Shown here piece after piece: positions 27,958 through 35,826 of a DNA stretch of 54,502 bases. The translations under genes and the position numbers were made by a program. The stretch spans positions 1-54,502 of the forward strand of contig JANQQI010000108.1 of the NCBI GenBank assembly GCA_028285085.1. Reading direction: 5' to 3'. The notes under the pieces were generated by a model that saw nothing but the letters and a program-made list of their open reading frames with translations, was not told the origin of the DNA and made no database searches. Source of the DNA: Saprospiraceae bacterium. Its GTDB lineage: Bacteria > Bacteroidota > Bacteroidia > Chitinophagales > Saprospiraceae. The stretch's first letter is position 1; each line of letters begins with the position of its first letter.

Positions 27958-28470
27958 TTAGTTTTGGCTATTATCTTGTGCCGCTTCGTAATTTTCGATA
28001 AACTTGGAGACCACGTCGCCGATAATATCTTTGAGATATGCCTTCTCTTCCTTGGCGATTTTCTTGAGGCGGGCCAACTTGGCTTTATCAAATACAAAGG
28101 TGACCCGCTTTTTAGATGGCACATTAACTTCCACCCGATCCAGATCATCGGTACGTCGGATTAAAGCATCAAGGCCTGAAAGTGGACGCATCCGCCGTCG
28201 GGAAATCACTTTACGGGTAGCCGTTTTACGTTGTTCGTTTTCACGTTTTTCTTCGATTGTATCCGTCAAAGCCTGCTCGAAAAGGGTTTCGAGATCAGAA
28301 GTAAAGTTCTTGGTAGAAGACCGCCGATTTTTAATAGCTCGCCGCGCGGGGGCGGTAGCTACCTCTTCTTTGGCATCCTGATCCAACAATGGACTCTCTT
28401 CCTGGAAGGCCTCGTTTTCGAGGCCGCCAAACAGACTATCTAATCCTGATGTAAATTTTTTCTTACTCAC
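27958..28470 (-). CDS. putative ParA partner with three ParB-N-terminus-like motifs and an RHH-like C-terminus
   Basis: A 170-residue basic protein, not assigned to a named family. Three 12-residue segments align without gaps: KKKFTSGLDSLF (3-14), TKNFTSDLETLF (53-64) and RMRPLSGLDALI (93-104). They resemble the N-terminal basic GLGRGLDALL motif by which chromosomal ParB contacts ParA. The linkers are charged and probably disordered. The C-terminus (about 120-163: KRVTFVFDKAKLARLKKI, then a second helix) looks like a ribbon-helix-helix fold. No ParB nuclease/CTPase or HTH domain is present. The start is GTG at 28470 with AGAAGGG just upstream. It lies 56 bases after parA. Confidence 0.7.
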   Translation of the reverse strand: MSKKKFTSGLDSLFGGLENEAFQEESPLLDQDAKEEVATAPARRAIKNRRSSTKNFTSDLETLFEQALTDTIEEKRENEQRKTATRKVISRRRMRPLSGLDALIRRTDDLDRVEVNVPSKKRVTFVFDKAKLARLKKIAKEEKAYLKDIIGDVVSKFIENYEAAQDNSQN

Positions 28471-28526
28471 GCCCTTCTATTCAAGTTAATTAAAGGAGTA
28501 TTACAAAAACCGGGCAGTGCGGCGGC

Positions 28527-29288
28527 TTAGGCTTCAACCATTTCAGTTCGTTCGACAATCTCTTTGCAGAGTGCCAAATAGTCTTTTGCACCGTTGCTCC
28601 GACGGTTATAACTGAAAATGTCTTGCCGTTGTGCGGGGGCTTCCGCCAACGCCACATTGTCTCGAATCAGGGTATTAAAGACTTTTTCTCCGAAATACTT
28701 TTTGATGGTATCAACGACGTCGCGATTTAGGACTTTACGCGCATCGTACATCGTCGCAATTACCCCACCGATGGTCAGCTTTTTATTCAAGCGGAAGCGC
28801 ACCTTATCGATGATCTGTTTGATCTTAGCCAGACCTTGTAACGCCAAGAACTCCGTTTGCAACGGAATATAAACGTAGTTACTACTGGTCAAAGCATTGA
28901 GCGTCAGCAGTCCTAAGGACGGTGGGCAATCAATGATGATGTAATCATATTCCTCGATCACTGTTTCAAACAGCTCGCGCATGATAAATTCACGCCCAGC
29001 TTCGTTGATGAGTTCCATCTCCGCACTGGATAAATCCAGAGTTGACGTAACCACATCAAAGCCTTCCCGAATGGTAAAAGGCACCAATTCAGACTCACCG
29101 CGAAGTGCTTCGTAAATCGTATATTTTTGACGGGGGATACCCAGAGAAAGTGTTAAATTCGCTTGTGGATCAAGGTCAATCAAAAGGACTTTGCGCCCTA
29201 ATTCCACTAGGCCGGCACCAATGTTAATGGCACTCGTTGTTTTACCTACACCACCTTTGTGGTTCAACAAAGAGATAATTTTTCCCAT
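28527..29288 (-). CDS. ParA-family ATPase
   Basis: A 253-residue deviant-Walker ATPase of the ParA/Soj type. Walker A KGGVGKTT at 11-18 includes the signature Lys11; LLIDLDPQANLT (Walker A') and YDYIIIDCPPSLGLLTLNA (Walker B) follow. The C-terminal FNTLIRDNVALAEAPAQRQDIF is typical of Soj-like proteins. It lacks the N-terminal HTH of plasmid ParA. No parB gene follows; instead comes an RHH-type protein with ParB-like motifs. It may therefore position something other than, or besides, the chromosome origin. Confidence 0.93.
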   Translation of the reverse strand: MGKIISLLNHKGGVGKTTSAINIGAGLVELGRKVLLIDLDPQANLTLSLGIPRQKYTIYEALRGESELVPFTIREGFDVVTSTLDLSSAEMELINEAGREFIMRELFETVIEEYDYIIIDCPPSLGLLTLNALTSSNYVYIPLQTEFLALQGLAKIKQIIDKVRFRLNKKLTIGGVIATMYDARKVLNRDVVDTIKKYFGEKVFNTLIRDNVALAEAPAQRQDIFSYNRRSNGAKDYLALCKEIVERTEMVEA

Positions 29289-29468
29289 ATCGTATGCTTA
29301 ACTTTTCTTCGGTTGTGAAAGTAATAATAATTGTTCATACTTGTAAGAATACATAGCTAAAATTATTGATTTTTAGTATATCAAATATGGAGGTTTTAGG
29401 TTATAATTTCCTGCAACAACAATTGAGCCAATTTTTTAATATGTTTTTTATCTAACGACCACTTAACT

Positions 29469-30023
29469 ATGCATACTTACGTTAAACCACTGATTATCAA
29501 TGAGGATCTGGAACTTCGTCTCCCCCACCCGGAGATGGCCGCCGAAAAGTTCAAATTAGTCGATCGCCAACGGCCTTATCTCCGTGAATGGCTCACCTGG
29601 GTGGATTTGACGGAGCTACAAACCGCCAGTGAAAATTATCTCAAAGAATGCATGCTTTTTAACGAAGGTGGCCAGCGCCTGACATACCTGATTTTCCACC
29701 GCAATCAGATTGCTGGCTCGATTGGCTTGGTGAGTATTGATAAGCCCAACCGGCTGGCCGAAATTGGCTATTGGCTCAGTGAGGATCAGCAGGGCCAGGG
29801 TATCATGACCGCCTGCTGTCGGCGGCTCGTTGATCATGTTTTTAGCAGTATGCCGATCTATCGCCTGGAAATCAAGGCCGCTAGCGGTAATGTAGCGAGC
29901 CTGGGCGTACCGCGCCGGCTGAATTTTGTACACGAAGCGACGCTAGCCGGGGCGCACTGGCTTTACGATGAGGTGCACGATTTGGAATTGTATCGGATGC
30001 TGTGCAAGGATTGGACCGGATAA
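29469..30023 (+). CDS. GNAT acetyltransferase (RimJ/RimL type)
   Basis: A 184-residue acetyl-CoA-dependent N-acetyltransferase of the RimL-like branch. Seen: the N-terminal LELRLPHPEMAAEKFKLVDRQR strand-helix, a GYWLSEDQQGQGIMTACCRRL segment holding the acetyl-CoA-binding Q/GxGxxT-type loop (about 106-126), and the C-terminal NVASLGVPRRLNFVHEA block followed by DLELYRML. Relatives acetylate ribosomal-protein or other N-termini; the true substrate is not knowable here. It is divergent from parA. Confidence 0.88.
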   Translation: MHTYVKPLIINEDLELRLPHPEMAAEKFKLVDRQRPYLREWLTWVDLTELQTASENYLKECMLFNEGGQRLTYLIFHRNQIAGSIGLVSIDKPNRLAEIGYWLSEDQQGQGIMTACCRRLVDHVFSSMPIYRLEIKAASGNVASLGVPRRLNFVHEATLAGAHWLYDEVHDLELYRMLCKDWTG

Positions 30024-30047
30024 TTTTTTCTGATCATTTTTAAAACA

Positions 30048-30082
30048 CAAAAAGAACCACCGGAATTCCGATGGCCCTTTTG
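30048..30082 (+). terminator. probable terminator of the GNAT gene
   Basis: CAAAAAGAACCACCGGAATTCCG-type dyad: CAAAA...CCA.CGGAATTCCG.TGG...TTTTG, with a few mismatches, followed by TTTG. It is 25 bases after the stop. Confidence 0.4.
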
Positions 30083-30231
30083 TTTGAGACCGCCTAAATA
30101 ATATTTTTTAAGATGTCTGAATGATTAAGAAATGTTAGACTTTGAGATATTTAGACGATAGATATTAGATTTTTTGAAAATTAATTAAAGAACCATATCC
30201 ACAAGCCCTCAACTTCCTCTCTACACTTCTA

Positions 30232-30903
30232 CTAGTGCTGTGCTGTCGTTGTGCGGGGTTTGGTTTCATCATATATTTTACGAAAAGTAAGGTCTTCACT
30301 AACGGTTCCCGATTCTATGGCCAAGCGATAAATACCTTCTTTTCGATCACCAAGTGCAATACCAATTTCGTGGAGGCCACGTGGCAAATGAAGTTCCTCG
30401 CTTAAGACCACCTCGCCTTCGGCATCGGTCAAGGTATATTTTAACGGGCAGTCTACCAAGGCATCAATAGTGACTTCAAAGACTTCCGTTGCGTGGATGC
30501 CAGTCATTTCCGCAATCATAAAATTGTGGGTCATCTCACGGGTTAGGAAGATCGTCTTTGAATAAACTGCCTCACCGGAATGATCTTCTTGCTTGAGACG
30601 GTACAAAATGTATTGGCCGTAGGCATCAAAATCTAGAAACTCGTAGCGGGTCTCTTCCTCCGAATCACCTGCTCCGGCAATCATCCCAATACTTTCAAAG
30701 TCACCACCATCAATGGCGCGCTCAATGATGAATCGGGCATTATTGCTCTCTGAAGCCGTAGTCCAATATAGCTGCACACCGATTTCCTGTTGTTCACCGG
30801 CAAAGCGGTGAGCGTACGTACATCCAGCCTGAACGATTTGGGGTATACACAATAGGGAAAGGAATGACAGGACAAGAGCCCGTCGCAATTTAGCGGTTCT
30901 CAT
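30232..30903 (-). CDS. secreted FN3-like protein, paralogue A
   Basis: A 223-residue exported protein of unknown role. Signal peptide RALVLSFLSLLCIPQIVQAG, then one beta-sandwich with the pattern LYWTTASESNNARFIIERA ... YRLKQEDHSGEAVYSKTI seen in Bacteroidota adhesin-like T9SS proteins, and a C-terminal half resembling a T9SS-type sorting sandwich (LPRGLHEIGIAL, KEGIYRLAI). It shares its architecture with the gene 140 bases upstream. Start placed at the ATG at 30903; another ATG lies eight codons earlier. Confidence 0.72.
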   Translation of the reverse strand: MRTAKLRRALVLSFLSLLCIPQIVQAGCTYAHRFAGEQQEIGVQLYWTTASESNNARFIIERAIDGGDFESIGMIAGAGDSEEETRYEFLDFDAYGQYILYRLKQEDHSGEAVYSKTIFLTREMTHNFMIAEMTGIHATEVFEVTIDALVDCPLKYTLTDAEGEVVLSEELHLPRGLHEIGIALGDRKEGIYRLAIESGTVSEDLTFRKIYDETKPRTTTAQH

Positions 30904-31066
30904 GGTTATGCTGCAGTTTAAATACAAAATTGGTCCTTTGGTACCACGTGAGGGAAGTGGCTCAAACCATTTGGGAGGAAAACCGGGGGAAGAGGTCGAG
31001 GACGTGACAGCCCTCAGAGGGAATACAAAATAAAAGACAAACTTGTGGAGACAATGTGTTTAGCGC

Positions 31067-31759
31067 CTAGCCACCATTAGCGGGCTTCTTGCTGGCCACA
31101 TTTTCTTTCTTGCGAATGGCATCATCGACCTTGCGAATCACGAGGCGTTCCTCCTCCTGATCGATACGCAAGCTAATGATATAAGTGCCTTCTTTTTCAT
31201 TTTCCAAATTAAAGCTAAGGTTATTCAGGCCGAAAAGCACATCGCGTTCTTCTTCCTTTACTACCTCACCTTTCTTGTTTTTGATGATGCATTTGATTTT
31301 TGCATCCTCGATCACGTCTACCGTAGTTTCAAAAGTGGTACTGACCGTCGTATGGCCCATCGTTACCACCATGAAGCGGTTGGCGTGTTCTTTTTTAACC
31401 ATGATGGTTTCCGAATAACTCGTTGTACCATCATTGTCTTGTTGTTTCAATCGATAGAACAATTGCTTATCGTTCACGCCGACATCCAGAAAGCGATACC
31501 CTTTTTCATCAATAGAGTGACCGGCAGCATCAATAATGCCCGCGCTTTCAAACTGGACTCCGTCCCATGATTTTTCAACAATAAACAACTGACTTTCATC
31601 TTCGAAGGCGGTAGACCATTCCAGCATATTGCCGACTTGGTGCTCCTCTCCTTTGAGCGGAATAGAATAAATCACATCGGCCTTACTTGTGCCGGCCAGC
31701 AACATAAAAATCCCCAGGGCAGGTAGTGTTTTTCGGGCGAAATTTTTGGTTGGTGACAT
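31067..31759 (-). CDS. secreted FN3-like protein, paralogue B
   Basis: A 230-residue exported protein that aligns along its length with its downstream neighbour: MLEWSTAFEDESQLFIVEKS, YRFLDVGVNDKQLFYRLKQQD, TSYSETI and a C-terminal GTYIISLRI block. The signal peptide ends near TSKADV. The last 35 residues are lysine-rich. Identity to the neighbour looks low outside the motifs, so the duplication is old. Function unknown; attachment to the surface is an inference from its sandwich domains. Its leader carries a hairpin and a 10-bp palindrome. Confidence 0.72.
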   Translation of the reverse strand: MSPTKNFARKTLPALGIFMLLAGTSKADVIYSIPLKGEEHQVGNMLEWSTAFEDESQLFIVEKSWDGVQFESAGIIDAAGHSIDEKGYRFLDVGVNDKQLFYRLKQQDNDGTTSYSETIMVKKEHANRFMVVTMGHTTVSTTFETTVDVIEDAKIKCIIKNKKGEVVKEEERDVLFGLNNLSFNLENEKEGTYIISLRIDQEEERLVIRKVDDAIRKKENVASKKPANGG

Positions 31760-31788
31760 AATCTACGGTTTGCTTAACAATGTTATTT

Positions 31789-31798
31789 GTACTAGTAC
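31789..31798. repeat. 10-bp perfect palindrome GTACTAGTAC
   Basis: Lies between the paralogue B start (31759) and its leader hairpin. It could be an operator; no regulator is indicated. Confidence 0.35.
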
Positions 31799-31802
31799 TA
31801 AC

Positions 31803-31828
31803 AAAAATGCTACCGAATTTGTAGCATT
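31803..31828 (-). promoter_or_regulatory. terminator-like hairpin upstream of paralogue B
   Basis: AATGCTAC/GTAGCATT, 8 bp perfect with a 7-base loop, followed on the minus strand by TTTTTG. It lies 44 bases before the ATG, with no minus-strand gene upstream. Confidence 0.45.
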
Positions 31829-31887
31829 AAAAATTCGTTAAAGGTGAAATTGTGACACCCTAATCCGTTAATTTCTAGTTAAGGCAG

Positions 31888-31918
31888 TTGGAAGTTCAAC
31901 GATCAGGTTTCATATTTG
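31888..31918 (+). promoter_or_regulatory. candidate promoter of the 31968 lipoprotein gene
   Basis: TTG (31888-31890), 20 bases, then CATATTTG (31911-31918): one mismatch to the Bacteroidota consensus. The ATG is about 50 bases downstream. Confidence 0.55.
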
Positions 31919-31967
31919 TAAAGAATCTCCGTTTTCCTTTTGATTTTTGAAAACCTAATTTGACACG

Positions 31968-32519
31968 ATGAAAGCACCACTGCTCCTGCTCACGCTGGCC
32001 ACACTTCTCACGATAACGGCCTGTAGTCCCAAGCTGACACCATTTACGCAAGATTTATACGACGAACAAAACTGGTCAGATGCCGAACTGAAACGCATCC
32101 AGTTTTATCTTTCCGAGGATATTGTCCTTCGCCGCCAGATCAGTCGTGGTAGCTCGGAGATCAGCCGAGGTGAAATTAAGATTGTGGATGGTAAAAAAGT
32201 AGAAGAAATCGTTATCAAGCGTGGTACGCCCGGCGTATTTATCTTCCGGCCAAAGGATGATCGTTTTGCAGTTAGTTTTGAAGGGGGCAGTGATGATCGC
32301 TTTTTGGTCTTCGGGCCAAGCAAGCGCAATCGGGGTCGCTACACTTTGCGCGCGCGGGATTGGAGAAATCGACGCAATGGTGGTGAAATCACCTACGATG
32401 GGCGCGTGTATTATACACCTTCAAATAGTGCCTACGCTACTTTGATGGTGGATTTAAAGAAAATTCGTTCGGTCAAAGTGAAATCTCGCACCGCTGGAGG
32501 ACGTAAAGTCAGAGGATAA
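31968..32519 (+). CDS. small lipoprotein of unknown function
   Basis: A 183-residue lipoprotein. The signal LLLTLATLLTITACSPK places the acylated cysteine at residue 19. The mature part starts PKLTPFTQDLYDEQNWSDAELKRIQFYLS and continues as a beta-rich, strongly basic domain (RGRYTLRARDWRNRRNGGEITYDGRVYY). I do not recognise a named family with confidence, although similar lipoproteins are common in Bacteroidota. It is divergent from paralogue B and convergent with the histidine kinase gene. Confidence 0.75.
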   Translation: MKAPLLLLTLATLLTITACSPKLTPFTQDLYDEQNWSDAELKRIQFYLSEDIVLRRQISRGSSEISRGEIKIVDGKKVEEIVIKRGTPGVFIFRPKDDRFAVSFEGGSDDRFLVFGPSKRNRGRYTLRARDWRNRRNGGEITYDGRVYYTPSNSAYATLMVDLKKIRSVKVKSRTAGGRKVRG

Positions 32520-32630
32520 GCTATTTCGATTTGCTTGGAATTACGAGTTGGTTATCTGTGACAGGCAATGGTAAGCTTACAGCCAAGTTTCAAGATGATT
32601 ATTTGTTTCTTGAAAGGTAATTTATTCAGC

Positions 32631-34715
32631 CTAAACTTCGAAAATAACGTCCGATTCAACGGTTACCGGAACCACGGGTAGGGTAAAAATAAAGCGACTC
32701 CCCTGCTCTTCGGCGCTTTCAACCCAAATGCGACCGCCATAATTACTAATGATCTTTTTGCAAATGGATAACCCCAGGCCAGAGCCTTGGTATTCTTCCC
32801 GGTTGTGCAAACGCTTAAACATGCCAAAGATGCGATCGTGAAACTCGGGATCAATGCCGATCCCATTATCCTCCACGATAAATTGATTGACTTCTCCTGC
32901 GTTTTTCCAGCTGACCTGGATATGCGGCTGTGGGTTGCGATTGTATTTAATACCGTTTTCGATCAAGTTTTTGAAAATCAAGAACAAATGTGAAGCATTG
33001 GCGGCAACTACCGGTAGGTCATGCGCAATATGTAGTTGAACTTTACGCTCTTGAAGTGAGTTGCCCAAAATACCACTGACACTTCTGACGATCTCGTTGA
33101 GATCCACGGCGGTTTTCTTGATTTCCAGATTCTCAATACGTGAAAACTCCAATACATCTTCCACGAGTAGGTGCATCTGGTGGGTACTTTTGATCACATA
33201 GTCGAGGTATTCCCGAATTTCCCCGGAGGTATTGTCCGGGAGTCGTCGGTCGATCAGACGGGTAAAGCTAACGATATTACGCAGAGGTTCTTTTAAATCG
33301 TGGGAAGCGATGTAAGCAAAGCGTTCTAGTTCTTTGTTGGATCGCTTCAGTTTTTCGTTGGACTCACGGAGTTCTTCAGTGCGTGTGCTCACTTCCTGCT
33401 CCAGTTGACGACTGTAAGCGTGCTTTTGTTGGTTCGAGCTATACAGGATAAAAGCGATAATCGACACCAGCAGCAGCACCAGTACGATGCTCCAGCTAAT
33501 GATGGTGCGGCGTTGGAGCATCGATTCGTTTTTAGCTTGCTCTTCCTTAAGCAGTCGATTCTCCGCATCCTTCTGATTCATATCGTAAAGTGTAGACAAC
33601 TCTATTACTCGACGACTTTTATCTTCGCTGTATAGACTATCATTGAGTTCTTTAAAGGCTTTTTGATACTCGTAGGCACGAATATAATCTCCGCGCCCGG
33701 CATAAGTCTCAGACAAAGTGCCATAAATATCTTTCACTAAATCACGGGCCCCCACGTCCTTAGCAATTGTTAGCCCTTCTCGACAATAGCGAATGGCTTT
33801 GAAGTAATTTTTTTGTTTGCCCGCGACCTTGCCTAAGCAATTCAGGGTATGGCTAAGTGATTCTTTATCGCCCACTTCACGGGCAATTTCGTAGGCCTGG
33901 GGAAAGAACTTAGCTGCCAATTCCAAATCCCCTTGTTCCATTTTCACCTCTCCGAGGCTACAAAGAGCAATCCCCAATCCCATGCGATCCTCAATTTCTT
34001 CGGACAGCTTAATGGATTCGTGGAAATACATCTCTGCTTTCTCGAATTCTTTTTTATCCATGTATAGCTCCCCAATATTATTCATCGCCATAGCAATGCC
34101 AAGCTTATCGCCACGTCGACGTTCAATAGCCAAAGATCTTTCGAGATATTCCAGTGCTTTGTCGTATTGCTTGAGGCTTCCCTGAATTAGGCCAATGTTG
34201 TTGAGCAGGATACTCGACATGCCGGGATCCTTCTTCGCATCCGTCATACCAAGCGCCTGATTATAATACTCCATTGCCAGGTTGAAGCTTCCCTGGCGTT
34301 CGTACACCAGACCAATATTATTCAGGCAGCCGCGCTGCATTTTTTTATTCCCTTGCTCGCGCGCAAGCTCCAATGCATATTCAAAATAGGTTTTTGCATC
34401 ATCGAGCTCTCCCTGTACTTCAAGCCCAATACCAATCATATTCAACGAGCTAGCTTTCCCTCGACCGAAGCCTGCAGACTCAGCCAGATCAAGCGCACGT
34501 TGGGCATAGTTAATCGTTTCTTTGGGCTTAGAATTATGGTATTCCCAACTTATATCTAGTAAAATATTGACCTTGCCGGTATCTGTATTCATTTCTTCGA
34601 GTACGATCAGCAGGCTATCGATCACGGCTTGTTGAGCCATAACCTGAGCTAGTGGTAAGCTAAAGATAAAGAGCGTGGCCAGAATCTTCCCCGTGGCGTA
34701 GGTTTTTGTAAACAT
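32631..34715 (-). CDS. TPR-containing sensor histidine kinase
   Basis: A 694-residue hybrid of a periplasmic TPR sensor and a cytosolic kinase. Signal/anchor at the N-terminus (ILATLFIFSLPLAQVMAQQ), about six to seven tetratricopeptide repeats (about 40-370, e.g. ALEYLERSLAIERRRGDKLG), a membrane helix (IISWSIVLVLLLVSIIAFIL), a coiled coil (about 430-460), then HisKA with phospho-acceptor His472 in ASHDLKEPLRN and HATPase_c with N box NLIENGIKYN, VEDNGIGID and GSGLGLSICKKI. No response regulator gene is adjacent, so its partner is elsewhere. I chose the ATG at 34715, since the earlier one at 34793 adds 26 residues before the signal. Confidence 0.92.
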   Translation of the reverse strand: MFTKTYATGKILATLFIFSLPLAQVMAQQAVIDSLLIVLEEMNTDTGKVNILLDISWEYHNSKPKETINYAQRALDLAESAGFGRGKASSLNMIGIGLEVQGELDDAKTYFEYALELAREQGNKKMQRGCLNNIGLVYERQGSFNLAMEYYNQALGMTDAKKDPGMSSILLNNIGLIQGSLKQYDKALEYLERSLAIERRRGDKLGIAMAMNNIGELYMDKKEFEKAEMYFHESIKLSEEIEDRMGLGIALCSLGEVKMEQGDLELAAKFFPQAYEIAREVGDKESLSHTLNCLGKVAGKQKNYFKAIRYCREGLTIAKDVGARDLVKDIYGTLSETYAGRGDYIRAYEYQKAFKELNDSLYSEDKSRRVIELSTLYDMNQKDAENRLLKEEQAKNESMLQRRTIISWSIVLVLLLVSIIAFILYSSNQQKHAYSRQLEQEVSTRTEELRESNEKLKRSNKELERFAYIASHDLKEPLRNIVSFTRLIDRRLPDNTSGEIREYLDYVIKSTHQMHLLVEDVLEFSRIENLEIKKTAVDLNEIVRSVSGILGNSLQERKVQLHIAHDLPVVAANASHLFLIFKNLIENGIKYNRNPQPHIQVSWKNAGEVNQFIVEDNGIGIDPEFHDRIFGMFKRLHNREEYQGSGLGLSICKKIISNYGGRIWVESAEEQGSRFIFTLPVVPVTVESDVIFEV

Positions 34716-34826
34716 CAAGGGAACCTTTTGTTGTAAGTAAGAGCTCAGCGGATAAAAACGACACCGAACAATCGGGGATAGAGTGTCCGGCATCAGAGCA
34801 TTTTACTACATATATTGTTCCAATTT

Positions 34827-34860
34827 AAAACCGAAGAGGCGCCCTTCCAACCTTCTTCGG
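34827..34860 (-). terminator. possible terminator upstream of the histidine kinase gene
   Basis: CCGAAGA/TCTTCGG, extended by GG/CC past one bulge, followed on the minus strand by TTTTAAATT. It may end a transcript over 34923-35123, or act in the kinase leader. Confidence 0.4.
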
Positions 34861-34922
34861 GGGGATAAAGAAGCCCGATGTTCATGGGATCATGTCAATC
34901 ACCCCATCGGAAATGGTTGATG

Positions 34923-35123
34923 CTAAGCTTTTAGCATTAACCATATAAACATAATGATTACAATAAGCATGTACAAACGCGTATCAGTGATGGGCTTGTC
35001 TACCGGTCGACCTGATAACTCGTGATTTTGAACATTGACGGTAATACCATTCTGCCTGTATAGCAATAGGAATAGAAAAAACGATATGTACGTGAATTGC
35101 TCAAGTATATGCAGTTTCATCAT
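34923..35123 (-). CDS. possible small membrane protein
   Basis: A 66-residue frame with two hydrophobic segments (about 10-22, TYISFFLFLLLY, and about 49-65, LYMLIVIIMFIWLML) separated by a polar loop. It starts with tandem ATG ATG and is followed on its strand by a terminator-like hairpin. No family is recognised and no ribosome site is clear, and hydrophobic frames arise by chance in AT-rich DNA. It may not be a gene. Confidence 0.25.
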   Translation of the reverse strand: MMKLHILEQFTYISFFLFLLLYRQNGITVNVQNHELSGRPVDKPITDTRLYMLIVIIMFIWLMLKA

Positions 35124-35397
35124 ATGTACGTAAGTTTAATAGCCAACACCTAGAGCTGTATTCACTTATTATACAAACGTGACGAAAGGCTCAATACACG
35201 CAAGTAAACGCAAAACTTGAAATCGGCTGGTTAAAGAAATTGTTTTTCAAATATATAATATTTAAACAATCAAAACAACACAATTACACACAAATACAAA
35301 ATAAAATCCTCTGTACAATCCTGCTTAACAATACTTTTTAAATTAAAAATAACTTAAATCGTAAATTCAAGCCAATTGCCACATCCAATGGGATCAT

Positions 35398-35427
35398 AAA
35401 AAAAGCCCCGGCACTATACCGAGGCTC
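35398..35427 (-). terminator. intrinsic terminator of the candidate ncRNA
   Basis: AGCCTCGG/CCGGGGCT on the minus strand: 8 bp, one G-U pair, 7-base loop, followed by seven U's. The nearest minus-strand gene ends 400 bases upstream, which points to a separate non-coding transcript. Confidence 0.75.
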
Positions 35428-35690
35428 TTACAAACCCATCACTAGCACTATACGCTAATGCAAACAGCATGAGAGAAAAATCAGGTGTAATTAATTGTTG
35501 GTTTTCACAGCTTTAGCTGCTTGTCAAGTACGAAAAAATATAGCAAGACGACACAGCCGAAATGTTTTGATTTCGAGGTTTTAGAGTTTGCTTTTTGTCA
35601 ATTATTTATTGTTGCTAACATGCTTCAAGGATAGAAATATAGTGCTCCATATTACGAGCGCTATGTATTGCGTTATTCCCTAAGCACAAT
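35398..35690 (-). ncRNA. candidate structured non-coding RNA (about 290 nt)
   Basis: A minus-strand transcript is predicted from a perfect TATATTTG element (35692-35699) to the terminator at 35398-35427. It contains no protein frame. Near its 5' end GUGCU (35687-35683) can pair with AGCAC (35646-35642), and the same segment, as AGCACUAUA, is complementary over 9 bases to UAUAGUGCU (35452-35444) near the 3' end. The octamer UAUAGUGC recurs at the terminator loop (35418-35411), so three competing pairings exist. Internal hairpins include CGAAAU/AUUUCG. It has no tmRNA, RNase P or SRP signature. A 6S-type RNA is one possibility I cannot test. Alternatively it is a long 3' UTR of the HAD gene. 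Confidence 0.45.
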
Positions 35691-35691
35691 A

Positions 35692-35699
35692 CAAATATA
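35692..35699 (-). promoter_or_regulatory. -7 promoter element of the candidate ncRNA
   Basis: TATATTTG on the minus strand, a perfect TAnnTTTG. The -33 region (TTTAGG) only partly matches. Confidence 0.45.
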
Positions 35700-35740
35700 C
35701 GCATTTTAGATGCAAAACCTAAACATTTTGCGCATTATTA

Positions 35741-35785
35741 TCACTTTTTTAGTTAAAAACTACAATAATTTAACCTAAAAAGTGA
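35741..35785 (-). repeat. imperfect 17-bp inverted repeat after the HAD gene
   Basis: Arms 35741-35757 and 35769-35785 pair at 15 of 17 positions with an 11-base loop. It is AT-rich, without a clear T-run, about 45 bases after the HAD stop codon. It may stabilise or end that mRNA. Confidence 0.5.
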
Positions 35786-35826
35786 CAACTTGTTGAGTAG
35801 CAATAATTTAGTGATTGGAGCTAATT

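Larger units (their letters stand above)
35124..35826. other. AT-rich gap holding a candidate ncRNA
   Basis: About 700 bases with no credible protein frame. 35124-35397 shows nothing I recognise beyond low-complexity AT. 35398-35699 holds the minus-strand RNA candidate described separately, and 35741-35785 a long imperfect inverted repeat after the HAD gene. Confidence 0.6.

Noticed and set aside
29469-30023. Defective GNAT because of an atypical C-terminal motif
   Set aside because: The usual ASxxVxxKxGF block is altered (ASLGVPRRLNF), but the acetyl-CoA loop and overall length are intact, so there is no firm case for inactivation.
35398-35690. Identification of the RNA candidate as tmRNA, RNase P RNA or SRP RNA
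   Set aside because: None of the hallmark conserved cores (tmRNA 5' end and ACCA tail, GAGGAAAGUCC of RNase P, GGAAGCA-type SRP loop) is present.
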